From assembly GCF_025857195.1 (NCBI RefSeq), contig NZ_CP109787.1, forward strand, positions 1,739,501-1,803,500: DNA of 64,000 nt, read 5' to 3'. The stretch's first letter is position 1; the number at the start of each line of letters is the position of its first letter. The notes under the pieces were generated by a model. It was not told the origin of the DNA and did no database searches. It saw nothing but the letters and a program-made list of their open reading frames with translations. Both the position numbers and the translations under genes were made by a program. This document shows positions 54,300 to 62,353 of this stretch, one piece after another. The stretch is from Leisingera thetidis (GTDB taxonomy: Bacteria; Pseudomonadota; Alphaproteobacteria; Rhodobacterales; Rhodobacteraceae).

Positions 54300-55973
54300 T
54301 CAGCCGCAGCAGCGGTCCGGCACCATGGCCGCCTGGGCACAGAAACAGGAGGCTCCGACTGCACGGTCAGCGCGGGCAAGAGCGATGTCGAGTTTCTGTT
54401 TTATGTGTTTGATCTCAACAGTTTCGCTGCGGGCCTTCAGACAATCGTGCAGCCCCTTGAGGCTCCAGATATTGTCCGGATGGATTGACGCGCGCGGCAG
54501 GCTGGCGTCCAGCCCGAGGTCGGCGCGGTAGACGGCCTCGGCTTCGTCCGTTTGCCCCTGCTCAAACAGCAGCGCCCCCAGGGCGTGGCGGGCCGGCTGC
54601 ATCCACCCCCAGGGCTCATCATAGGGCAGCGTGTCGTCTAATTCGGCAGACCGCCGCAAATGGGCAAATGCCGTGTCATGGTTGCCCTTGCGGTATTCGA
54701 TCTCGCCCCGCAGCATTTCGGCTGCAATGTCCAGCAGATCAACCACCCGGTTATTGTGCAGCAGGCGGGTTTCCGGAACCCGGGCCCTGGCGGCGAGGAA
54801 AAGCAACTCCTCAGCCTCGGCCTGTTCCACGCGGCCCGTCGCGGCAAAGGCGATGGCGCGGGCATAACGGGTATTGGCTGCAAGGGTCAGGTACAGGTCC
54901 GGGTCCGCGGGCAGTTCCAGCGCCATCGCCTCCTCCCAGCGGCCGAAACGCACCAGGATATGCGGAAGCATCGCCATGTAGCTCTCGAAATAATCCGCCA
55001 TCGGCGGGCTTTCTATCCGCAGAAAGTCCTCTGGCGTGGTGTCCAGAATGCCCTGATTGGCCTGCAGTGCCGGTTCGATCCGGCCCAGGAACATGGCGCC
55101 GTAAATGACGAAGTGATAATTGTGCTGGCGGTAGCCGGTGTAGATGTTGAAGGCGCCTTCGCGCTGGTAATACTTGAGATCCGCCTCGATCGCTTTCTGG
55201 TTCCAATGCACCACACTGTGATAGTCGCCGCACAAGACGTCGATATGGGTGGGCATATGCACCAGGTGGCCGGCATCCGGCACCAGCGTGCGCAGCACAT
55301 CCGCGGCCTTCAGGGCTTTCTCCGGCGCGGGCGACATCTCCATCAGATGCACGTAAAGATGCAGAAGGCCGGGATGCTGCATGGCACCGGGAGCATGTTC
55401 CATCGCCCATTCCAGCACCTCCTGCGCTTCCAGCGTGGCGGCGCCCTCGGCAGGCTGGCCGGACTTCAGGTCCCACATCTGCCAGGGTGTCAGGTTCAGC
55501 AGGCTCTCGGCGTAGACCGTGCGCAGGTCCAGGTGGTCCGGGCAGGCGGCGAAGGCCGCGCGCATCGCCTCGGCAAAGGCATAGTCCCAGGCGTGCATGT
55601 CCTCCACCGCTTCGCGCTGGGGATAGCGGGCCTGCAGGGCGCGGATCAGCTGCTGTTCGGGTTCCGTGCAGCCCTTGATGCAGGCCAGGGCGGACTGCGC
55701 CGCATCATGGGCCTCGGCCAGCGCCTTGGCCCGGCCCTTGTCGTCGCGCAGGGCCCAAGGCAGGTTGTAGTTCGGGCCGGCCGCATAGGCGACGCCCCAA
55801 TGGGCCATGGCGCAGCCAGGGTCATATGCCAGCGCCTGCTGGAAACACTTGATGGCTTCCTCGTGGTTATAGCCGTAAGTCCACACCAGGCCGCGGTCAA
55901 ACCAGCGCTGTGCCTCGGGCGAAGAGGTGGTCACCGGGCAGGAATAGCGGCCGAGATCATAATCGTAGCTCAT
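54300..55973 (-). CDS. TTC38-like tetratricopeptide-repeat protein
   Basis: This 557-residue protein begins YSCPVTTSSPEAQRWFDRGLVWTYGYNHEEAIKCF and shows TPR helices across its length, with GVAYAAGPNYNLPW typical of the TTC38-type TPR family. No enzyme motif, signal peptide or membrane segment is visible. Its ribosome binding site GGGGAGG is 7 nt before ATG 55973 and lies within the 3' arm of an upstream terminator. Function unknown; a scaffold is likely. Confidence 0.8.
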   Translation of the reverse strand: MSYDYDLGRYSCPVTTSSPEAQRWFDRGLVWTYGYNHEEAIKCFQQALAYDPGCAMAHWGVAYAAGPNYNLPWALRDDKGRAKALAEAHDAAQSALACIKGCTEPEQQLIRALQARYPQREAVEDMHAWDYAFAEAMRAAFAACPDHLDLRTVYAESLLNLTPWQMWDLKSGQPAEGAATLEAQEVLEWAMEHAPGAMQHPGLLHLYVHLMEMSPAPEKALKAADVLRTLVPDAGHLVHMPTHIDVLCGDYHSVVHWNQKAIEADLKYYQREGAFNIYTGYRQHNYHFVIYGAMFLGRIEPALQANQGILDTTPEDFLRIESPPMADYFESYMAMLPHILVRFGRWEEAMALELPADPDLYLTLAANTRYARAIAFAATGRVEQAEAEELLFLAARARVPETRLLHNNRVVDLLDIAAEMLRGEIEYRKGNHDTAFAHLRRSAELDDTLPYDEPWGWMQPARHALGALLFEQGQTDEAEAVYRADLGLDASLPRASIHPDNIWSLKGLHDCLKARSETVEIKHIKQKLDIALARADRAVGASCFCAQAAMVPDRCCG

Positions 55974-56004
55974 AAAAAAACCTCCCCAAGTGATTGGAGA
56001 GGTT
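55974..56004 (-). terminator. Terminator of the MFS gene that overlaps the TPR gene's ribosome binding site
   Basis: On the - strand a 9-bp stem (AACCTCTCC / GGGGAGGTT, one G-T pair) with an 8-nt loop precedes a 7-T run (55974-55980) and then the TPR start codon. GGGGAGG in the 3' arm is also the ribosome binding site of the TPR gene. Confidence 0.85.
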
Positions 56005-56033
56005 AGGGTTGCACTGCCGGTCGGGCAAGGCGG

Positions 56034-57257
56034 TTATTCGGCGGGCAACCGGGCTTCGGCCCGTGCCATCTGCAGCATCAGGAGGAATGCAAGGCCCGCC
56101 ATCGTCAGCAGCCCGGCTGCCAGCGGCAGCAGCGAGCCGTCGAACAACAGGCCCACTGGAGCGGCGATCGCGGCGGCCAGCACGGTCGAAATCGCACCGA
56201 TCACCGAAGCGGCCATGCCTGCGATATGTCCCATGGGTTCCAACGCGATGGCGTTGAGATTGCCAAGCGTGGTACCGGCCAGGAAGAACACGCTGGTCTG
56301 CCAGGCAACGAACAGGCCGAACAGCAGCGTTTCGGGCAGTGCCTGGCTGCTGAGCACCAGCATCATGGCAGAAATGCACACCTGCGCTGCCAGGGACCAG
56401 GTCACAATACGGCGCATGCCGACCCGGACAACGATCGCCGCATTCAGCAGGCTTGCGCTGCCGGCCATCAAGGCGACAAAACCGAACCAGATCGGGAAGC
56501 TTTCGGCGCGGTCAAAGATCACGTCATAGACCTGCTGTACCATCGTCAGCATGGTGAACAGCATCCCCAGGCACAGGGTCTGCACCAAAATCGACAGGCG
56601 CACGGCCGGATGGGCAGACATCTCCTTTACGGCGCCAAGCAGCAGAGGCAGGCGGAAGGGGCGGCGGTTCTCCACGGCCAGAGTTTCCGGCAGGCGCAGA
56701 CCCATCCAGATAACGACAATGATGGCGAAGACGGCGAAGGCAAGGAAGATGCTGCGCCAGTTGGAGAAAGCAATGATGCCCGCCCCCAGCATAGGGGCAA
56801 AGGCTGGAACCAGTGTGAAGATCATCATCGCAATCGACATCAGCCGTGCCATTTCCCGGCCAGCGTAAAGGTCTCGCACGATGGCAATGCCAACAACTCT
56901 CGGACCAGCCGCACCCAGCCCCATGACCATGCGGGAGGCCAGCAGCAGCTCCAGAGATTGCGCCCGCCAGGCGACAGCAGCCGCGATGATGTAAAGCGCC
57001 GCGCCGCCGGCAATGACCCGCTTGCGGCCAAAGGCATCGGACAGCGGGCCGGTAAAGAAGGTGCCGATCCCCATTCCTAGCACAAAAGAAGTCAGCACCA
57101 GCTGGGCACGGTTGATTTCGTCCGGGCTCAGCGCCTGACCGATTTCGGGAAGGGCGGGCAGCATTGCGTCAATGGAAAAGGCGATGGTGGCAAACATCAT
57201 CGCGATCAGCGCGACGAACTCACCTTTTCCCATGCCGTGTGCAGGGGATTGTGTCAT
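56034..57257 (-). CDS. MFS transporter, Bcr/CflA type
   Basis: This 407-residue protein has about 12 membrane segments and the Bcr/CflA patterns (IDAMLPALPEIGQAL, GTFFTGPLSDAFGRKRV). It probably exports drugs or metabolites with proton antiport. ATG 57257 follows AGAGG. A terminator lies between it and the downstream TPR gene. Confidence 0.9.
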   Translation of the reverse strand: MTQSPAHGMGKGEFVALIAMMFATIAFSIDAMLPALPEIGQALSPDEINRAQLVLTSFVLGMGIGTFFTGPLSDAFGRKRVIAGGAALYIIAAAVAWRAQSLELLLASRMVMGLGAAGPRVVGIAIVRDLYAGREMARLMSIAMMIFTLVPAFAPMLGAGIIAFSNWRSIFLAFAVFAIIVVIWMGLRLPETLAVENRRPFRLPLLLGAVKEMSAHPAVRLSILVQTLCLGMLFTMLTMVQQVYDVIFDRAESFPIWFGFVALMAGSASLLNAAIVVRVGMRRIVTWSLAAQVCISAMMLVLSSQALPETLLFGLFVAWQTSVFFLAGTTLGNLNAIALEPMGHIAGMAASVIGAISTVLAAAIAAPVGLLFDGSLLPLAAGLLTMAGLAFLLMLQMARAEARLPAE

Positions 57258-57419
57258 TCGGAACCTCTAACGGCACTGCAGGCGGACCCGGGGATCGGGG
57301 CCGGTCTGGGAGCCGTCCGGTTCCGCTAGCACGAATTCCGCAACAGGGCCAGAAGCCCGGCTGCACAGATATCTGTGCATTGTTGCGATGCTAAGTAATT
57401 TGCCTCCGGGCAGGCAGCC

Positions 57420-58076
57420 TTACCCGGGTTCGCCCGCCTTCAGCTGCAGCTGGATATCTTCGATGACCTGCTTCCACAACTCCGGCGGCTGGGCACCGGG
57501 TACTGCGTGCTGGCTGGCGACGATGAAGGTCGGCACCGAACTTACGCCCATCTTGCGGGAATGGGCGTCGCGGTCCCGGATGGTCTGCACATCGCTGTCG
57601 CCTTCCAGCAGGCGCGCGGCCACGCCCGCTTCCATTCCGGCCCCGCCTGCGACCTCCGCCAGAACCGTGTGGTCTCCGATGTCCTTGGCGTCTACGAAAT
57701 AGGCTTTGAACAGGGCGTCCACAACCTCGGTCTGCTTGCCCTCGATCCCGGCCCAATGGATCAGCCGGTGCGCGTCCAAAGTGTTGGGGGTGCGCTGCAT
57801 GGCCTCGAAATTGATCGTCAGCCCGGCTTTTTCGGCGTGCTCCACGACCGGCGCATAGGCTTTGACCGCGCCTTCCTTGCCGCCGAACTTGCGCTCCAGG
57901 TAGTCACGCCGGTCCATGCCCTCGCGCGGCATGTCCGGGTTCAGCTGGAACGGGTGCCATTCGATGACAAAGGGATGATCCGGCACCTCGGCCAGCGCCT
58001 TGTCCAGATGGGTCTTGCCGATATAGCACCAGGGGCAGATCGGATCCGACAGGATATCGAGCTTGACGGGGGCCAT
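57420..58076 (-). CDS. DsbA-family FrnE-like oxidoreductase
   Basis: This 218-residue thioredoxin-fold protein has the active site Cys14-Pro-Trp-Cys17 (SDPICPWCYIGKTHL) and an alpha-helical insert with the FrnE-type segment. No signal peptide is visible, so it should be cytoplasmic and may act as a 2-hydroxychromene-2-carboxylate isomerase or disulfide isomerase. ATG 58076 has AAAGGA 8 nt upstream and is preferred to ATG 58085, whose spacing is too tight. It follows the acyl-CoA ligase on the same strand. Confidence 0.88.
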   Translation of the reverse strand: MAPVKLDILSDPICPWCYIGKTHLDKALAEVPDHPFVIEWHPFQLNPDMPREGMDRRDYLERKFGGKEGAVKAYAPVVEHAEKAGLTINFEAMQRTPNTLDAHRLIHWAGIEGKQTEVVDALFKAYFVDAKDIGDHTVLAEVAGGAGMEAGVAARLLEGDSDVQTIRDRDAHSRKMGVSSVPTFIVASQHAVPGAQPPELWKQVIEDIQLQLKAGEPG

Positions 58077-58081
58077 GTGGG

Positions 58082-59593
58082 TCATCCTTTTAACAGGGCA
58101 GGCAGGGCGCGGCGCAGCAGCTTGCCGTTGGCGCCCGTTGGCAGGGCGTCGAGACGGACATAGGCGCGGGGCTGCTTGTAGCGGGCCAGGCGTTCGGATG
58201 CAAAGGCCTCCAGCTCCTGGCGGGTCAACTCTTCGGGACCGGTGTAGAAGGCGGCGATGATATAGGTGTCCGGCTTCACCTCTACCGCGGCAGCGCCGGC
58301 TTGGGTGATGCCGGGATGGGCGGCCAGCGCGGTCTCTACCTCGATCGGCGACACCCGGTAGCCGCCCGCGTTCATCATGTCGTCGCTGCGCCCCAGGTAG
58401 CGGATCTGGCCGTCCGCCGACATTGCCCCCTGATCACCGGTCAGGAACCAGTCCCCCTGATAACGGGCCGCGGTTTCCTCTGGCGCGTTCAGGTAGCCGA
58501 GCATCAGCCCCGGGTCGGACCGGTGGATGGCGATGGTGCCCTCTTCGCCCAACGCGACCGGTCCGTCCGCACCCAGTATGGCCACCCTGCGGCCTCTTTG
58601 CGGCTGGCCCAGAGTGCCGTCCTGCGCCGGGCTTGCAGGCGAGGAGGAGATGAAAGTGGAGCATTCCGACATGCCGAATGCCTCATACAGGCTGCAGCCG
58701 GTTGCTGCATCCCAGGCCTCGTGAAGGTGGCGTGAGAGCTTTTCACCTGCGCAAAGCCCATGCCGGAGGTCCGGCAAATCCAGCGGACCGCCGCGCAGGA
58801 CCTTGCGGTAGACGCCAGGGGCGGCTGCAAAGATCGTCGCCTGGTGCCGGCGCAGGAGATCCGGCAGGTCTTCAAGCGGTGTTCCCGGGGCCGGGATCAG
58901 CGCGGTGGCGCCTGCTGCCCAGGGGTCCATCAGCCCGGTGCCGAGCGTGTAGGTCCAGTTGAAGGCGCCTGCATGCATCAGCCGGTCATTCTCCGCCAGG
59001 CCGTACCAGCCCTCCACCATCATCTGCCGTGCCCAGACGGCGCGGTGGGCATGCGCCACGGCGCGCGGATTTCCGCTGGTGCCGGATGTGTAGACCACAT
59101 AGGCCATCCGGTCAGGGTCTCCAACGGCGTACTCACAAAGAGGCAGATCCTGCATCTTCAGCAGCTCCGCAGTGCTGATCTGCAACGGGTGACTCGCACA
59201 GGCCACTGCCGGATCGCACAATACCGCCGCGGGGTTCAGATCGGCGATGATCCGGGCGGTCTCCGGTTCCGTCAGCTGGGCCGAGGTGGGCACCGGCACC
59301 AGCCCCGCGGCAATGGCGCCCAGGTAGGCGATGGGAAACTCCACCGTGTTCCCCAGCCGCATCAGCACGATGTCGCCGGGATTCAGCCCCGCTGCCAGCA
59401 GCCCGGATCCGGTGCCGCGGACGGCGGCCTCCAGCCGGGCATAGCTCCACTCCTCGCTCGCTTGACCCTCAAGGACCATCAGTGCGGTTTTGTCCGGCAG
59501 CCTTCCGGCATGGCGCAGCACATGGGCGGCGAGATTGAAGGGGGCGGGGCAGGGCGCAAACGGCCCCTGATCAAAAATCGACAGCATGGCCAT
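58082..59593 (-). CDS. Acyl-CoA synthetase (AMP-forming)
   Basis: This 503-residue adenylate-forming enzyme has A3 AYVVYTSGTSGNPRAV, A5 YEAFGMSECSTF, A7/A8 WFLTGDQG and YLGRSDDMMNAGGYRVSPIE and a C-terminal Lys in GANGKLLRRAL. It activates a carboxylate to its CoA thioester; the general pattern resembles aryl or medium-chain ligases. The start at 59593 has a weak site. It is followed within 6 bp by the DsbA-like gene, and is divergent from the XRE-cupin gene. Confidence 0.9.
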   Translation of the reverse strand: MAMLSIFDQGPFAPCPAPFNLAAHVLRHAGRLPDKTALMVLEGQASEEWSYARLEAAVRGTGSGLLAAGLNPGDIVLMRLGNTVEFPIAYLGAIAAGLVPVPTSAQLTEPETARIIADLNPAAVLCDPAVACASHPLQISTAELLKMQDLPLCEYAVGDPDRMAYVVYTSGTSGNPRAVAHAHRAVWARQMMVEGWYGLAENDRLMHAGAFNWTYTLGTGLMDPWAAGATALIPAPGTPLEDLPDLLRRHQATIFAAAPGVYRKVLRGGPLDLPDLRHGLCAGEKLSRHLHEAWDAATGCSLYEAFGMSECSTFISSSPASPAQDGTLGQPQRGRRVAILGADGPVALGEEGTIAIHRSDPGLMLGYLNAPEETAARYQGDWFLTGDQGAMSADGQIRYLGRSDDMMNAGGYRVSPIEVETALAAHPGITQAGAAAVEVKPDTYIIAAFYTGPEELTRQELEAFASERLARYKQPRAYVRLDALPTGANGKLLRRALPALLKG

Positions 59594-59651
59594 TGGCTAG
59601 CCTGCACTGTCCTGCGTTGCAAGCGGCGCGGCGGCGGCTTATAGAGTGGCT

Positions 59652-60275
59652 ATGACTGGCCGCGACCCGAAATCCCTGATCACCATCGCCCGCGCCAATG
59701 GCGGCGAAGACGACGCAGAACCATTGGACCTGGGCGCCCGCGTGCGCGAGCTGCGCAAGGCGCGGGACTGGACTCTGGAGCATGCGGCCAATCAGGCCGG
59801 GCTGGCGCGTTCGACCCTGTCCAAGATCGAAAATGGCCAGATGTCACCGACTTACGAGGCATTGAAGAAGCTGGCCGTGGGCTTGCAGATCTCGGTGCCT
59901 CAGCTGTTTACCCCGCCGCAGCGGGACCAGGTGAACGGCCGGATGACGGTGACCAAATCCGGTGACGGATCAGCCCATGCCACCGCGACATATGAGCACG
60001 AGCTGCTGGCCGACGGTCTGTCGCGCAAGCAGATGCTGCCTTACCGGGCGCGGGTGCGGGCGCGGTCGATGGAGGAATTTGACGGCTGGGTGCGCCATGA
60101 CGGCGAGGAATTCCTCTATGTGCTGACCGGGGTGGTCAAGCTCTATACGGAATTCTACGAGCCGGTCGAGATGCGCCGCGGCGACAGCGCCTATTACGAC
60201 GCGGCCATGGGGCATAACGTCATTTCCGTCAGCCCCGAAGATGCAATGATCCTCTGGGTGACGTCGCTGGCCTAA
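59652..60275 (+). CDS. XRE-type HTH regulator with cupin domain
   Basis: This 207-residue protein has an HTH (about 26-80: RVRELRKARDWTLEHAANQAGLARSTLSKIENG) and a C-terminal cupin (HDGEEFLYVLTGVV, then RGDSAYYDAAMGHNVIS). Such regulators respond to small ligands bound by the cupin. It is divergent from the acyl-CoA ligase over 58 bp, so it probably controls that gene and the DsbA-like gene. I chose ATG 59652 over a GTG two codons upstream. Ligand unknown. Confidence 0.9.
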   Translation: MTGRDPKSLITIARANGGEDDAEPLDLGARVRELRKARDWTLEHAANQAGLARSTLSKIENGQMSPTYEALKKLAVGLQISVPQLFTPPQRDQVNGRMTVTKSGDGSAHATATYEHELLADGLSRKQMLPYRARVRARSMEEFDGWVRHDGEEFLYVLTGVVKLYTEFYEPVEMRRGDSAYYDAAMGHNVISVSPEDAMILWVTSLA

Positions 60276-60284
60276 GGCGGGGAG

Positions 60285-60515
60285 CTAGTGCGGGCGTCCG
60301 TCCAGCTCTCTCAGCAGGCTTTCGATATAGAGGAAATCGTCCACCTCTTCCTTGGCTTCATTCAAGGTGAGGTGATGGGTGCGGGCCAGATAGGCAACGA
60401 ATCTGTCCCGGTCATCCAGTATCGATGGCGCATTGCTGGCTTTCAGATGCGGAAAGCGCTGTTTGATGCGGGGCATCCTGTCAATCCAGCTGGCAGCTGC
60501 TGCTTGTACAGGCAT
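60285..60515 (-). CDS. Small hypothetical protein (76 aa)
   Basis: This 76-residue frame begins MPVQAAAASWIDRMPRIKQRFPHLKASNAPS and ends with a helix, EVDDFLYIESLLRELDGRPH. GGGAG lies 9 nt before ATG 60515. No family or membrane segment is evident. It starts inside the read-through 3' end of the aqpS remnant and is convergent with the XRE-cupin gene. Weakly supported, but it has a plausible start and composition. Confidence 0.45.
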   Translation of the reverse strand: MPVQAAAASWIDRMPRIKQRFPHLKASNAPSILDDRDRFVAYLARTHHLTLNEAKEEVDDFLYIESLLRELDGRPH

Positions 60516-61306
60516 TGGGGGGCACTCCCTGACAAACGGTTTTTTTGGGGTCTTGGCCCCCCATGGTAGCATTTTTTCGGCCAGTATGTAACGCCAGCCC
60601 TGAGCCCCGGTATCCGGTCTGCCGCGCTTGGCGGGATTCCGCCGGGAGGCTGGGGGCTGCAAACAGTTTCGACGGTACCATATGGCCGATTCCCACTGCT
60701 ATCAGCTGCATTGCAAAGAACACCGGAATGTGGCCCGGATAGATGCCGGCGAAGGTGTTGCTGAAGCCGCGGGCACTTGTCACGGCCGGGTTGGCAAGGC
60801 TGGTGGAGGAGGTGAACCAATAGGCGCCGGTGATGCAGAGGCCGACCAGCGCAGGTACCGCTTCGGGACGCGCGCGCAGCCCGCCGAAGATCACGAACAG
60901 CAGGCCGAACGTGGCCAGGGTTTCAGAGAACCACTGGCCGGTCCCGGTCCGGTGCATGGTGGTGGAGCTTTGCAGATTTGCAAGATCGAACATCGCATGG
61001 CAGGCCCGGTTGCCGAGGATGCCGCCAGTGATCTGCACCAGGATATAGGGAGCCGCTGCCCGTCAGGGGTGCCCTCCCCGCAGCGCAAAGGCCAGGGCCA
61101 CAGCCGGATTGAAATGGGCGCCGGATATCGGGCCAAGCGTGGTGGTGATCACGTACAGCATGCAGCCGGTGGCGATTGAATAGGCCAGCAGTGCCAGCAC
61201 CGCGTTTCCGTCCGCGAGGGTTTCGGCCATGATGCCGGATCCGGCCGCCCCGATCAGCAGCATGGCGGTGCCCAGGCCCTCGGCGAGCAATTTTTGGGGC
61301 GGTCAT
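60481..61306 (-). pseudogene. aqpS-type aquaglyceroporin remnant (frameshift and premature stop)
   Basis: Two blocks in one frame show both NPA motifs of a MIP channel: SGAHFNPAV and, after a premature TGA at 61063-61065, STSLANPAVTSARGFSNTFAGI. The ATG at 61306 overlaps the arsC stop (ATGA) but is one base out of frame with the rest; dropping one A from the five-A run (61291-61295) gives MTAPKLLAEGLGTAM. The TGA replaces a likely Trp (context RGGHP*RAAAPYILVQ). AqpS channels move arsenite in ars operons. The reading frame runs on past the usual C-terminus, so the natural 3' end is unclear. Confidence 0.7.
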
Positions 61307-61780
61307 GCGTTCTCTCCAATCCGCTTGAGCTGCTGCGGCAGTTCTTCCGGGCGCATGGATTCGAAAGGCAGATCCAGCAGCTCCGCGGCGCGTTTTGCCA
61401 GAGTGGTGAAGGCGGTGCGGAAGGCGGTATCCCATTCCGGTTCCGCGGCGGCGCCCGGGGCGTCATCCCCCCAATGGGCCCGCACCGGCGCGCCGGGCCA
61501 GAGCGGGCATGTTTCTCCCGCGGCTGAGGCGCAGACAGTGATTGCCATGCCCATCTCCGGTGCTCCGGGGGGCGGTAAACTCGTCCCAGCTCTCGGACCG
61601 GGCCTCAGAGGTATCATGCCCTAGCATGCCAAGCAGCACCCGGGATTGCGGATGCACCTTGCCTGTTGGGCTGGATCCGGCCGAATTAGCACGGATGCGG
61701 CCGGCCCCTAGGGTATTGAAAACCGACGCCAGCAGGATGGAACGCGCGGAGTTGCCTGTGCAAAGGACGAGAATGTGCAT
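61303..61780 (-). pseudogene. arsC arsenate reductase with a single-base frameshift
   Basis: The 5' part encodes MHILVLCTGNSARS, the low-molecular-weight phosphatase-type ArsC P-loop, then reads to SWDEFTAP. A 6-C run on the - strand (61567-61572) shifts the frame; with one base fewer, the protein continues GAPEMGMAITVCASAAGETCPLWPG and ends normally at 61303, about 158 residues. ArsC reduces arsenate to arsenite with thioredoxin or glutaredoxin. The lesion may be a sequencing error in a homopolymer, but both neighbours are also damaged. Confidence 0.75.
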
Positions 61781-61802
61781 GGAAGCAGACCATTCTGGAG
61801 GG

Positions 61803-62283
61803 TCAGCCGGAAAAGTTCAGCCGGCCGATATCGTCAAGCTGATGCTGGAGCGACAGGCGGTTGAGGGTTTCGAAAGGAAGCGCAGCGAAGGCCTTGATCC
61901 TGTTGCGCAGCAGTCCATAGGCCTGCTGAAAGACGAGGTGGCGCTCGGCGTCGGTGCCTGCTGCCTTGACTGGGTTGGCCGGCCCCCAATGCGCGCTCGT
62001 AGGCTGACCAGACCGGGCGGGACGGCAGGCCGTCGAACATGCCGCGCAAGCCCGGCAGGTCGGCAGTATACATCAGAGAGGTGCCGATCCGGTCCTGGCT
62101 GATCAGCCCGGCCTGCCTCAGCGCAGGCAGATTGGCTGAGGCAGTGTCGGGCTTGAAGCCCAGCGCTGAGGCGATCTCGCCGGCTGGAACACCGTCCGGG
62201 TGGCGGCGCATCAGCAGCCGGAACGGTGCCAGGCGGTTGGGAAGCGCCAGCGCGGCCAGTTTTTCTGAAATCTATTTATCCAT
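61803..62283 (-). pseudogene. arsR remnant joined to the 3' end of a second arsC
   Basis: From ATG 62283 the frame reads M-D-K then TAG (62272-62274), then ISEKLAALALPNRLAPFRLL, an ArsR winged-helix start; Gln to stop is the simplest change. ArsR sequence continues to about GMFDG (near 62030) without its usual C-terminal Cys motif, and then the reading changes frame to SAHWG, DAERHLVFQQAYGLLRNR and ALPFETLNRLSLQ, the C-terminal third of an ArsC, ending at 61803. The junction points to a deletion between neighbouring genes. Confidence 0.7.
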
Positions 62284-62299
62284 ATTTATCGAAATATGG
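62280..62299. promoter_or_regulatory. Perfect palindrome at the arsR start, possible ArsR operator
   Basis: CCATATTT (62280-62287), a 4-bp spacer and AAATATGG (62292-62299) form a perfect inverted repeat. Its left arm on the + strand contains the CAT complement of the candidate arsR ATG. ArsR operators are AT-rich palindromes near the promoter, but overlap with the start codon is unusual. Confidence 0.4.
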
Positions 62300-62353
62300 A
62301 ATTTGCTGTGCGGGTGAGTAAGGGGATCGGCTTCGGGGGCCGGCGTCAGCGGT

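Noticed and set aside
52016..54379. 787-residue frame opposite mfd
   Set aside because: The protein is an antisense product of high G+C coding sequence, while Mfd is complete on the + strand.
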